64,000 bases of DNA from Ornithinimicrobium sp. (lineage in GTDB: Bacteria > Actinomycetota > Actinomycetes > Actinomycetales > Dermatophilaceae), in contig NZ_JAUNVI010000002.1 in assembly GCF_030537745.1 (NCBI RefSeq), forward strand, positions 1 through 64,000, read 5' to 3'. Position numbers and translations under genes: made by a program. Shown here piece by piece: positions 57,138 through 64,000 of this stretch. The stretch's first letter is position 1; every line of letters starts with the position of its first letter. The notes under the pieces were generated by a model, which was not told the DNA's origin, did no database searches, and worked only from the letters and a program-made list of their open reading frames with translations.

Positions 57138-57946
57138 GCCTCACCGTGACCAACCTCACCGCCGCCTACGACGGGCTCCGGGTGTTGCACGGCGTCTCCC
57201 TCGACGTCCAGCAGGGCGAGATCCTCGCCGTCGTCGGGTCCAACGGCGCCGGCAAGACGACCATCCTGCGCTGCGTCTCCGGGTTGCTGCACCCCACCGG
57301 CGGCACGATCATGCTCGGGGATACCGACGTGACCCGGCTCGGAGCAGAGAAGATCTCGGCCCACGGACTGGCTCACGTGCCCGAGAACCGGCTCGTCTTC
57401 CCCTCCCTCACCGTCGAGGACAACCTTCAACTCGGTGGCTGGAACCGGCGCAAGGACGGCCGCTACCGGGAGCGCCGCGACACCGTCCTGGAGCTCTTCC
57501 CGCGGCTGGGTGAACGCATCAACCTCCTGGCGGGCGCGATGTCCGGGGGCGAGCAACAAATGCTCGCGGTCGGGCGCGCCCTCATGGCTGATCCCACGGT
57601 CGTCGTCCTCGACGAGCCCAGTCTCGGCCTGGCCCCCAAGGTCGTCGGCGAGATCATGGCCGCGCTGTCGACCCTGCGGGCAGAGCGCAATATCGCCGTC
57701 CTGCTCGTTGAGCAGAACCTTCGGGCCGCGTTCTCCGTCGCGGACCGCGCGGTGGTGATGGAGCGTGGGACAGTGCTCACCGAGGGGACACCTGCCGAGC
57801 TCGACAACGACCCGCGCGTGCAGGCCGCCTACCTCGGCGGCACAGCCTCGACCACCTCTTCGGGCACCGTCGAGCGGCTCGTGCACGCCGTCGAGGTTTA
57901 TGACAAGAGAGTGGTCTCACCACCCTCGGAAGGAACAGAATCATGA
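57134..57946 (+). CDS. Branched-chain-type ABC transporter ATP-binding protein (LivF-like)
   Basis: A 270-residue ATPase, second NBD of the importer. Walker A is GSNGAGKTTILR near residue 38, followed by the LivF signature HVPENRLVFPSLTVEDNLQLG, then MSGGEQQMLAVGRALM near 138, Walker B VVVLDEPSLGLAP and VLLVEQNLRAAFSVADRAVVMERG. The C-terminal 30 residues are an unusual hydrophilic extension. It overlaps the livMG stop and the following hydrolase start by four bases each. Confidence 0.92.
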   Translation: MSLTVTNLTAAYDGLRVLHGVSLDVQQGEILAVVGSNGAGKTTILRCVSGLLHPTGGTIMLGDTDVTRLGAEKISAHGLAHVPENRLVFPSLTVEDNLQLGGWNRRKDGRYRERRDTVLELFPRLGERINLLAGAMSGGEQQMLAVGRALMADPTVVVLDEPSLGLAPKVVGEIMAALSTLRAERNIAVLLVEQNLRAAFSVADRAVVMERGTVLTEGTPAELDNDPRVQAAYLGGTASTTSSGTVERLVHAVEVYDKRVVSPPSEGTES

Positions 57947-58899
57947 GCAAGCCGTTCGCCTCCAGCCAGGACCTTGAGGAAAAGGTAGCGAGCATCGAGG
58001 TGCTCGCCGATGGGGTCTACGCGCGGACCGCCCAGGGTGATCCCAATGTGGGAGCGATCGAGGGCGAAGACTTCCTGGTCTGCTTCGAGGCCCTGGCCAC
58101 CCCCGCTGCCGCCCACGAATGGCTGACCCAACTGCGGACCTATACCGACAAACCGGTGCGCTACCTCGTCCTGTCCCATTACCACGCCGTGCGCGTGCTA
58201 GGTGCCCCGGCCTTCCAGGCCCAGGAGATCGTCGCTCACGAGCTCACCCGAGAGCTCATCCGTGAGCGAGGACAGCAGGACTGGGACTCCGAATACGGCC
58301 GGATGCCGCGCCTGTTCAAGGAACCCGAGTCAATCTCGGGTCTGACCTGGCCCACGGTGACGTTCAGCGACCGGCTCACCATCCCCCTCGGCGGTGATCG
58401 CGGGGACCTCGTCCTGCAGTACTGCGGGCGCGGGCATACCGAGGGTGACATCGTCGCGTGGCTCCCCCGACACAAGGTCTTGTTCGCCGGAGACCTCGTC
58501 GAAGCCCAGGCCGCGCTCTACACCGGTGACGCCTTTCACCGCGACTGGGCCGGCGCGGCGCTCGCCAAGATCTCCTCCTTCGAGGCCGAGCACCTGGTCG
58601 GGGGGCGTGGAGGAGTCGTCTCCGGCGCGGCCGTCGGCGCAGCCATCGACCAGACGCGGCACTTCCTCACTGAACTGATCCAGTCCGTCTCCGGAGTCCA
58701 CCAGCGGGGTGGGACGCTCAAGGAGGCCTTCGACGCCAGCTATGCGGCGCTGGCCAACGACTACGGCAGGTGGCCGATCTTCGAGCACACTCTGCCCTTC
58801 GACGTCTCACGCGTCTGGGATGAACTGTCGGGAATCGAGCGACCGGTCATCTGGACCGCCGACCGCGACCAAGAGATCTGGGCCCAGCTCCAAGGCTGA
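57943..58899 (+). CDS. MBL-fold hydrolase with altered metal motif
   Basis: A 318-residue metallo-beta-lactamase-fold protein. The usual HxHxDH is read as H79-Y-H81-A-V83-R84, so the Asp and third His are missing. Later motifs are CGRGHTEGDIVAWLP near residue 165 and VLFAGDLVEAQAALYTGD near 185. A C-terminal all-helical region of about 90 residues follows. It overlaps livF by ATGA and precedes the hydroxylase, so a ring-opening, lactone or thioester hydrolysis step is plausible but not shown. Confidence 0.85.
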   Translation: MSKPFASSQDLEEKVASIEVLADGVYARTAQGDPNVGAIEGEDFLVCFEALATPAAAHEWLTQLRTYTDKPVRYLVLSHYHAVRVLGAPAFQAQEIVAHELTRELIRERGQQDWDSEYGRMPRLFKEPESISGLTWPTVTFSDRLTIPLGGDRGDLVLQYCGRGHTEGDIVAWLPRHKVLFAGDLVEAQAALYTGDAFHRDWAGAALAKISSFEAEHLVGGRGGVVSGAAVGAAIDQTRHFLTELIQSVSGVHQRGGTLKEAFDASYAALANDYGRWPIFEHTLPFDVSRVWDELSGIERPVIWTADRDQEIWAQLQG

Positions 58900-58954
58900 G
58901 CAGTGAAGACCGCCCGGTGACAACGTCAGCGCACCGGCACGAGGAGAGGAGGGT

Positions 58955-60682
58955 ATGGCGATGGTCGACCCTGACCCCGCCCTGATCTCGAGTGCGGCCA
59001 CGGAACGAGTCATCGTCATTGGGGCCGGCCCCGTCGGCCAGACTACGGCACTGCTGCTGGCGCGCTACGGCATACCCGTTATCCTTCTCGACGCCCGCCC
59101 CGCCCGTGACCTCGTCGGGAGCAGGGCGATCTGCCAGCAGCGCGACGTGCTCGACATCTGGGACTGGTGCGGCGCCGGTCAGATCGTCCAGGAGGGCCTG
59201 ACGTGGACCCGGGCCCGGACGTTCTACCGGGACCACGACCTCTTCTGCGTCGACCTGCCCGATCCGGGAGCCAGCCCGCTGCCCCCCTTCGTCAACATCG
59301 CCCAGCCTCGCACCGAGCAGATCCTGGACGCCCTGCTGGAGGCCAGCCCGCTCGTGGACCTGCGATGGGGGCACGAAGCGGTCGAGTTGCAGACGATCGA
59401 CGAAGGGGTGGAGATCGTCGCGCGCACCACGCACGGAGAAGTCCGGATCGGCGGGTCCTACGCGGTGGCCGCCGCCGGGGCCCGCGGCAGCACCGTCCGC
59501 TCTCAGCTCGACATCACCTTCGGCGGACGCACCTTCGAGGACACCTTCCTGATCTGCGACGTGCGGGCCGAGCTTCCAGGGTGGGAGCGGGAGCGGCGAT
59601 TCTACTTCGACCCTGAGTGGAACCGGGGCCGGCAGGTCCTGATCCACCCCTGTCCCGACTCGATCTACCGGATCGACTGGCAGTTGGCGGCCGACCATGA
59701 CCCGAGGGAGGTCCTGGCACCGGAGAGCCTGCGGCAGCGCATCACCGACGTCATCGGGGACCGTCCCTTCGAGGTGGTCTGGTCCTCGATTTACCACTTC
59801 CATGCACGGATCGCGTCTGCCTTCCGGGCAGAGCGGGTCTTCCTGGCCGGTGACATGGCCCACTTGGTCGCACCCTTCGGCGCCCGAGGCCTCAACTCCG
59901 GGGTCGGTGACGCTGACAACCTGGCCTGGAAGCTCGCCGCCGTGCTGCAGGGCTGGGCTCCGCAGACGCTGCTCGACAGTTATGAGCCGGAGCGTCTGGC
60001 AGCTGCTCGCGAGAACCTGGAGGTCACCAGCGCCACCATGAACTTTCTGGTCCCCCCGGACGAGGCGGCTTGGGCGCGCCGCCACGCCCTGCTGGAGCAG
60101 TCTGTGCAGGACGTGGCCGCGCGGGAGCAGGTGGACTCCGGGCGGCTCTGCGAGGCCTTCTGGTATGTCGACTCCCCGCTGACCACGGCCGACCCTTCGC
60201 GCGCCTGGCCGGGACGGCCCCGGCGCGGTGAGACGCCAGCACCGGTGCCCGGGGTGAGCTTGCCGGACGCACCGGTGACGACCGCAGAGGGCCCGAGCCG
60301 GCTGCGACTGCTGATCCGCGGGCAGGTCACGCTCCTGAGCGATGAGGAGGAGCGTGGAGATGCTGCGCTCGCGGCCCTCACCTCGGCCCTGCCCCCCGGC
60401 ACCCCACTGCGGCACCTTGACCTGTCCAGGCTCGATGGGGCTGGTGCCGTGCAGGCCGGTCTGGACTGGCAGCCCGGTGACCTCTGGCTCGTCCGGCCCG
60501 ACGGCCATACCGCCGCCCGGGTCAGCGACGCGTCCACACAGATCGCCACCGACGCGCTGGTCGCCGCCGCACTCCGGATGCTCGGTTTCAGCGTCGGGCA
60601 GGGACCTCTTCACTCAGCGCAGGTGGAGACCGTCGGGGCGCAGCGCCCTGCTGGCGGTTCGACCGTAGACTCTCCCCCATGA
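58955..60682 (+). CDS. FAD-dependent aromatic hydroxylase (group A flavoprotein monooxygenase)
   Basis: A 575-residue PheA/TfdB/MhpA-like monooxygenase expected to hydroxylate an aromatic ring with NAD(P)H and O2. The FAD motif GAGPVGQTTALLLARYG is at residues 23-39, followed by RAICQQRDVLDIWDW. The middle has the DG-like segment YAVAAAGARGSTVR (an Ala where Asp is usual). The second FAD motif VFLAGDMAHLVAPFGARGLNSGVGDADNLAWKLA is near 295. The last 170 residues resemble the thioredoxin-like domain of this class. GAGGAGGG precedes the ATG. The substrate is unknown. Confidence 0.88.
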   Translation: MAMVDPDPALISSAATERVIVIGAGPVGQTTALLLARYGIPVILLDARPARDLVGSRAICQQRDVLDIWDWCGAGQIVQEGLTWTRARTFYRDHDLFCVDLPDPGASPLPPFVNIAQPRTEQILDALLEASPLVDLRWGHEAVELQTIDEGVEIVARTTHGEVRIGGSYAVAAAGARGSTVRSQLDITFGGRTFEDTFLICDVRAELPGWERERRFYFDPEWNRGRQVLIHPCPDSIYRIDWQLAADHDPREVLAPESLRQRITDVIGDRPFEVVWSSIYHFHARIASAFRAERVFLAGDMAHLVAPFGARGLNSGVGDADNLAWKLAAVLQGWAPQTLLDSYEPERLAAARENLEVTSATMNFLVPPDEAAWARRHALLEQSVQDVAAREQVDSGRLCEAFWYVDSPLTTADPSRAWPGRPRRGETPAPVPGVSLPDAPVTTAEGPSRLRLLIRGQVTLLSDEEERGDAALAALTSALPPGTPLRHLDLSRLDGAGAVQAGLDWQPGDLWLVRPDGHTAARVSDASTQIATDALVAAALRMLGFSVGQGPLHSAQVETVGAQRPAGGSTVDSPP

Positions 60683-61425
60683 GTGCCAGGCCCGGTCTGA
60701 TCGGCCATGTACGCCCGAACGGACCGAGCTGGCGTCTCGACCTCGGCCGCGCGGTCGTCCGCAAATGCTCTGTGTCGCAGATGGACAACAACGTCTACCT
60801 GATCACGTGCGCAGCAACGGGCGAGCGACTCCTCATTGACGCGGCCGACGACGCCGATCGGATTCTGGGGCTGCTCGGTGAGGACGCACCCCCGTCAGCC
60901 GCCAGCGACGGTGCTCCTGCACCTGTGGAAGGACAGCAGGGTTCTGCGATCGGCCTCCGGTCTGCACGGCTGGAGTATCTCCTCACCACGCACCAGCACT
61001 GGGACCACCACCGAGCCCTTGTCGCCATCCGCGACGCGACCGGCGCCCAGACCCTGGCCGGGGAGGCAGATGCAGACGCCCTCCCCGTGACCGTCGACCG
61101 TCGACTGGTCCACGCAGACACGATCGGGGTAGGGGATCTTCGCCTAGCGGTGATCGGGCTGGCAGGACACACGCCCGGCTCGGTCGCGCTCGCCCTCCGC
61201 CTGCCTGACCAGCCGACGGTCATCTTCTCTGGTGACAGTCTCTTTCCTGGCGGCCCCGGCAGGACACCCGAGACCGACGCCTTCGCGAACCTGATGGACG
61301 ACTTAGAGACACGGATCTTTGCCGTTTACGACGATGACACGATCGTGCTGCCCGGGCACGGAGACAACACCACCCTGGGACAGGAGCGGCCTTCGCTGCC
61401 GGACTGGCGGACCCGCGGCTGGTGA
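60679..61425 (+). CDS. MBL-fold metallohydrolase (glyoxalase II-like)
   Basis: A 248-residue hydrolase with the full metal site: THQHWDHH near residue 110, LAGHTPGSVALAL near 157, FSGDSLFPGGPGRT near 180 and LPGHGDNTTLGQERP near the C-terminus. Family members hydrolyse S-acyl thiols or persulfides. A close homologue (Rv1637c type) sits beside uvrA in mycobacteria, so this gene probably belongs to the ancestral locus rather than to the catabolic module. It nevertheless overlaps the hydroxylase gene by ATGA and could now be co-expressed with it. Confidence 0.9.
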   Translation: MSARPGLIGHVRPNGPSWRLDLGRAVVRKCSVSQMDNNVYLITCAATGERLLIDAADDADRILGLLGEDAPPSAASDGAPAPVEGQQGSAIGLRSARLEYLLTTHQHWDHHRALVAIRDATGAQTLAGEADADALPVTVDRRLVHADTIGVGDLRLAVIGLAGHTPGSVALALRLPDQPTVIFSGDSLFPGGPGRTPETDAFANLMDDLETRIFAVYDDDTIVLPGHGDNTTLGQERPSLPDWRTRGW

Positions 61426-62336
61426 GCACCACCTCATCCGCGGCGCACCCACGGGTGCACCCGGTCACCTTGGTCCTGCTCGCCGTGGTGTCCGTGCAGT
61501 TCGGTGGTGCCCTGGCAGTGACCCTGCTCCCCCTCGTCGGCGTCGTCGGCTCGGTCACCCTTCGCCTGACCCTGGCCACTGTCATGTTGTGGCTGTTCGT
61601 GCGCCCTCGGCTTCGTGGCCGCAGCCGAGGCGACTGGATGGTCGTGACCGTCTTCGGCTTGGTGCTGACCGTCATGAACCTCGCCTTCTACGCCAGCCTG
61701 GAGCGGCTTCCGATCGGGGTAGCCGCGACGATCGAGTTCCTCGGACCCCTGACGCTCGCGGCGGCCCTGTCCAGACGAGGGCGCGACCTGGCCGCCGTCG
61801 CCACGGCGCTCAGCGGAGTTGTTCTCATCTCCCAGGCGCTGACCACCCCGTGGGCCGACCTCGACCAGGTCGGGATCGCTCTCGCGGGCGCAGCCGGGGT
61901 CGCTTGGGCCTGCTACCTCACCTTGAGCCGGCGGACGGGAGCTCGCTTCGAGGGACTGGACGGTATCGCTATCGCGATGGCGATTGGTGCGGTTCTGACC
62001 CTCCCCTTCGGTCTGGCGACAGCGGGGTCAGACCTATGGGGGGCCGACGCTCTGCTGCGTGGGTTAGGCATCGCGCTGCTGTCTTCGGCGATCCCCTACA
62101 GCCTCGAACTGCTCGCGCTGCGAGCCCTGAGCTCCGGCACCCTCGGGGTGCTGCTCAGCCTTGAGCCTGCTGGTGCTGCCCTCGCCGGACTGCTTGTCCT
62201 GGGGCAGGTGCTGGCGCCGTTGCAGCTGGTGGGCATGGCCCTCGTCGTGGCGGCGAGCATCCTGGTGCTTGGCCGACGGGTCGAGCCTGGCCAGCCAGGT
62301 CTTGCCATCGACGAAGGCGGCCCCGATCTGGCCTAA
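61422..62336 (+). CDS. EamA family transporter (RhtA-like exporter)
   Basis: A 304-residue, ten-helix drug/metabolite transporter with two EamA repeats. The pattern FYASLERLPIGVAATIEFLGPL and, in the second half, SSAIPYSLELLALRALSSGTLGVLLSLEPA with the conserved Pro-Tyr and Glu-Pro motifs resembles the RhtA/YddG threonine-homoserine and aromatic exporter group. GTG start overlapping the previous stop (GTGA). It is convergent with terC, with four bases between stops. Confidence 0.9.
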   Translation: MSTTSSAAHPRVHPVTLVLLAVVSVQFGGALAVTLLPLVGVVGSVTLRLTLATVMLWLFVRPRLRGRSRGDWMVVTVFGLVLTVMNLAFYASLERLPIGVAATIEFLGPLTLAAALSRRGRDLAAVATALSGVVLISQALTTPWADLDQVGIALAGAAGVAWACYLTLSRRTGARFEGLDGIAIAMAIGAVLTLPFGLATAGSDLWGADALLRGLGIALLSSAIPYSLELLALRALSSGTLGVLLSLEPAGAALAGLLVLGQVLAPLQLVGMALVVAASILVLGRRVEPGQPGLAIDEGGPDLA

Positions 62337-62340
62337 GGGG

Positions 62341-63369
62341 TCAGAGGGGCGAGACCTCGGAGTCTGTCGACCCGTTCCTGGCGTCTCTGCGGATCTTGAG
62401 CAGGCTGGCGATCGCAGTGACCCCCAAGATGACGATGATCGAGCTGAGAGAGAACCAGATGGGGATATCCCAGACGTCGAAGTTCTCGCCACCGTTGATG
62501 AACGACAGCTCGTTTTCGTGCATCGCGTGCAAGATCAGTTTGACCCCGATGAAGGCCAGCAAGACTGATAACCCGATGCCGAGATACACCAGGCGCTTGA
62601 GCATGTCGCCGAGCAGGAAGTACAGCTGGCGCAACCCCATCAACGCAAAAACATTAGTCATCAGCACCAGGTAGGCCTGGTCCGTGAGCCCGAATATCGC
62701 CGGGATCGAGTCGAGCGCAAACAGCAGGTCCGTGGTTCCCAGCGCGATAATCACCACCGCCATCGGGGTCAGGACGCGCTTGCCGCTCTCGACGATGCGC
62801 AACTTCGTGCCGCCGGACCAGGACTGGGTGACCGGGAAGCGCTTCTCGACCCAGCGCAGCAACGCGTTCTCCTGGAAGTCCTCGTCCTCATCACCGTCCC
62901 CGGACAGGCTCTCTCTGGCAAGTTTGATCGCCGTGTAGATCAGGAAGATGCCGAAGATGTAGAAGACCCAGGACCACTTGTTGATCGCGGCCGCACCGAG
63001 GAGGATGAAGATGGCACGCATGACCAACGCCATCACGATGCCGACCATCAGGGCGTACTGCTGCAACTTCCTCGGCACACCGAACTTGGCCATGATGATG
63101 AGGAAGATGAACAAGTTGTCGACCGAGAGGGAGTACTCGGTGAGCCAGCCCGCGAAGAACTCGCCGGCATACTGCCCGCCCTCGAAGACCCAGACCCCGA
63201 TCCCAAACAAGACCGCCAGACCGACATAGATCGACAGCGCGACGGAGACCTCGCGACGGGTGGGCTCGTGCGGTCGGCGCCCCAGGACGAGCAGATCGAA
63301 GACGAAGATCGCGGCGACGACCACCAGGGTGGCGACCCACACCCAGAGGGGGACCTGGATTCCTTGCAT
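62341..63369 (-). CDS. TerC/Alx family membrane protein (probable Mn2+ exporter)
   Basis: A 342-residue integral membrane protein with about nine helices. Family motifs include EFFAGWLTEYSLSVDNLFIFLIIMAKFGVP with paired acidic residues near residue 75, and ALGTTDLLFALDSIPAIFGLT near 205 containing the second acidic motif. A cytoplasmic acidic loop (GDGDEDEDFQEN) lies between. Relatives export manganese and supply it to exported proteins. The leader carries a yybP-ykoY-like riboswitch, which supports a manganese role. The ATG has GGAAGG six bases upstream; an in-frame start six codons earlier would run into the regulatory hairpin. Confidence 0.93.
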   Translation of the reverse strand: MQGIQVPLWVWVATLVVVAAIFVFDLLVLGRRPHEPTRREVSVALSIYVGLAVLFGIGVWVFEGGQYAGEFFAGWLTEYSLSVDNLFIFLIIMAKFGVPRKLQQYALMVGIVMALVMRAIFILLGAAAINKWSWVFYIFGIFLIYTAIKLARESLSGDGDEDEDFQENALLRWVEKRFPVTQSWSGGTKLRIVESGKRVLTPMAVVIIALGTTDLLFALDSIPAIFGLTDQAYLVLMTNVFALMGLRQLYFLLGDMLKRLVYLGIGLSVLLAFIGVKLILHAMHENELSFINGGENFDVWDIPIWFSLSSIIVILGVTAIASLLKIRRDARNGSTDSEVSPL

Positions 63370-63379
63370 AGAAAGCCTT

Positions 63380-63400
63380 CCGGTCAAACCAACGGACCGG
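63380..63400 (-). promoter_or_regulatory. Hairpin sequestering the terC ribosome site
   Basis: In the mRNA, CCGGTC (63400-63395) pairs with GACCGG (63385-63380). The second arm contains the first bases of the GGAAGG ribosome site. Three bases of the first arm (63398-63400) are also the end of the riboswitch closing stem, so the two structures exclude each other. Confidence 0.5.
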
Positions 63401-63521
63401 AGGTCTCTCCCGCCCCCGCACGTCCGTAGGACGATGCGTTGGCCGACTCCCCGGGCCGATGAAGCTCTCGCTCACGTCGTGCCGTCTTGACGAGGATGCC
63501 GTCAGGGGATACTCCCCTCCG
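63398..63521 (-). ncRNA. yybP-ykoY-like (Mn2+) riboswitch upstream of terC
   Basis: The leader RNA has a closing stem CGGAGG (63521-63516) / CCTCCG (63403-63398). Immediately inside are GGAGTA on the 5' side and GAGA on the 3' side, so that GGGGAGTA and GAGACC read across the junction as in the yybP-ykoY consensus. A further stem follows the 5' junction (TATCCCC-rich). The class binds manganese and often controls TerC/Alx, MntP and P-type ATPase genes. Identification is by motif and gene context; the full secondary structure was not computed. Confidence 0.68.
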
Positions 63522-63572
63522 ATGGACGTTGCCCATTCTGACATATCGCCAGCCCAGAGCGGTTCACCTCCG

Positions 63573-64000
63573 TCAGGAAGTCGCTTCGCGCATCTGCCGG
63601 AGCTCCTTCTTCAGATCAACGAGCTCGTCCCGCAACCGGGCCGCCAGCTCGAAGTGCAGATCCGTCGCCGCCTGGTGCATCTGGTCGGTCAACTCGTGGA
63701 TCAGCGCAGCCAACTCGGTCGCGGGCATGTCGTCGGTGGCCCGACGGTCGATGACGGAGGTGCCCAGGGCCGCGGCCCCTCCGCGCCCGCGGCCGGTCCC
63801 CCGAGACTGTCGTCGTCCACTGCCCATGAGCGCTTCGGTATCAGCGTCCTCGCGCTCGAGCAGGTCGGTGATGTCCGCGATCTTCTTGCGGAGCGGCGTG
63901 GGATCGATCCCGTGTTGGCGGTTGTAGGCGACCTGGATCTCCCTGCGCCGGTTGGTCTCTTCGATCGCCTGCTCCATGGACGGGGTGATCTTGTCGGCAT
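63573..64000 (-). CDS. uvrB: Excinuclease ABC subunit UvrB (C-terminal part)
   Basis: The 3' end of uvrB; the gene continues past the window edge. The visible 142 residues contain the family segment MEQAIEETNRRREIQVAYNRQHGIDPTPLRKKI, a basic Gly/Arg-rich linker, and the C-terminal UVR domain (ATELAALIHELTDQMHQAATDLHFELAARLRDEL) that contacts UvrC. The 51 bases between its stop and the start of the riboswitch must hold the terC promoter; CAGAAT near 63538 is a possible -10 element. Confidence 0.96.
   Translation of the reverse strand, partial: ADKITPSMEQAIEETNRRREIQVAYNRQHGIDPTPLRKKIADITDLLEREDADTEALMGSGRRQSRGTGRGRGGAAALGTSVIDRRATDDMPATELAALIHELTDQMHQAATDLHFELAARLRDELVDLKKELRQMREATS

Noticed and set aside
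58847..60613. A 588-codon frame antisense to the hydroxylase
   Set aside because: The sense strand encodes a full flavoprotein with both FAD motifs, and the antisense product has no family features.

Overview
This window is chromosomal DNA from a high-GC Gram-positive actinobacterium. The evidence is heavy G/C third-position codon use, GTG starts, and marker genes largely limited to Actinobacteria: rbpA, whiA, opcA, an acVLRF1 release-factor relative, InhA-type fabI, and glgM divergent from glgC. The gene set and compact overlaps suggest Micrococcales, perhaps an Intrasporangiaceae relative; the family placement is a guess. No insertion sequence, integrase, prophage gene or CRISPR array is visible.

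Layout. 0-6 kb: tRNA-Leu(GAG), dinB, a PEBP-family gene, a YbaK-type deacylase, an RNA methyltransferase, a TauE permease, an ABC ATPase and an unknown gene. 6-8.6 kb: divergent glgM and glgC (maltose-1-phosphate and ADP-glucose synthesis). 8.7-11.7 kb: fabI and fabG (fatty acid elongation), a DUF3099 gene, a 77-residue protein and a SURF1 protein. 11.8-15 kb: a sodium:solute symporter with a 47-residue membrane protein and an unknown 193-residue partner, then an SDR lacking its catalytic tyrosine. 15-20.4 kb: an ABC exporter, an ABC-F ATPase, a zinc peptidase and acVLRF1. 20.4-27.3 kb: the suf iron-sulfur assembly operon sufR-B-D-Rieske-C-S-U-DUF59. 27.4-31.1 kb: an ABC exporter pair and heme A synthesis (ctaA, ctaB). 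31.2-39.8 kb: tkt-tal-pgi-zwf-opcA/pgl, all overlapping, covering most of the pentose phosphate pathway, with opcA and pgl fused. 39.9-43.8 kb: rbpA, secG, tpiA, pgk, gap. 43.9-52.3 kb: whiA, yvcK, rapZ, uvrC, a Rieske lipoprotein and uvrA. 52.4-60.7 kb: an IclR regulator divergent from a branched-chain-type ABC importer, an MBL-fold hydrolase and an FAD hydroxylase, which looks like an accessory aromatic uptake and catabolism module. 60.7-64 kb: a glyoxalase-II-like protein, an EamA exporter, terC behind a probable manganese riboswitch, and the 3' end of uvrB.

Most of the window follows the conserved actinobacterial backbone known from Mycobacterium (uvrC-rapZ-yvcK-whiA-gap-pgk-tpiA-secG; zwf-opcA-pgl; tkt; ctaB; suf; fabG-inhA). 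The accessory parts are the symporter trio with the SDR and the IclR/liv/hydroxylase block inserted beside uvrA.

The less expected signals lie between genes. A TANNNT hexamer sits exactly six bases (occasionally seven or eight) before many start codons, which indicates widespread leaderless transcription and fixes several starts. One such promoter opens a 22-codon upstream reading frame that ends on the tkt start codon. An IdeR/DtxR-like box abuts the sufR promoter. The terC leader carries a yybP-ykoY-like aptamer whose closing stem overlaps a hairpin that covers part of the ribosome binding site.
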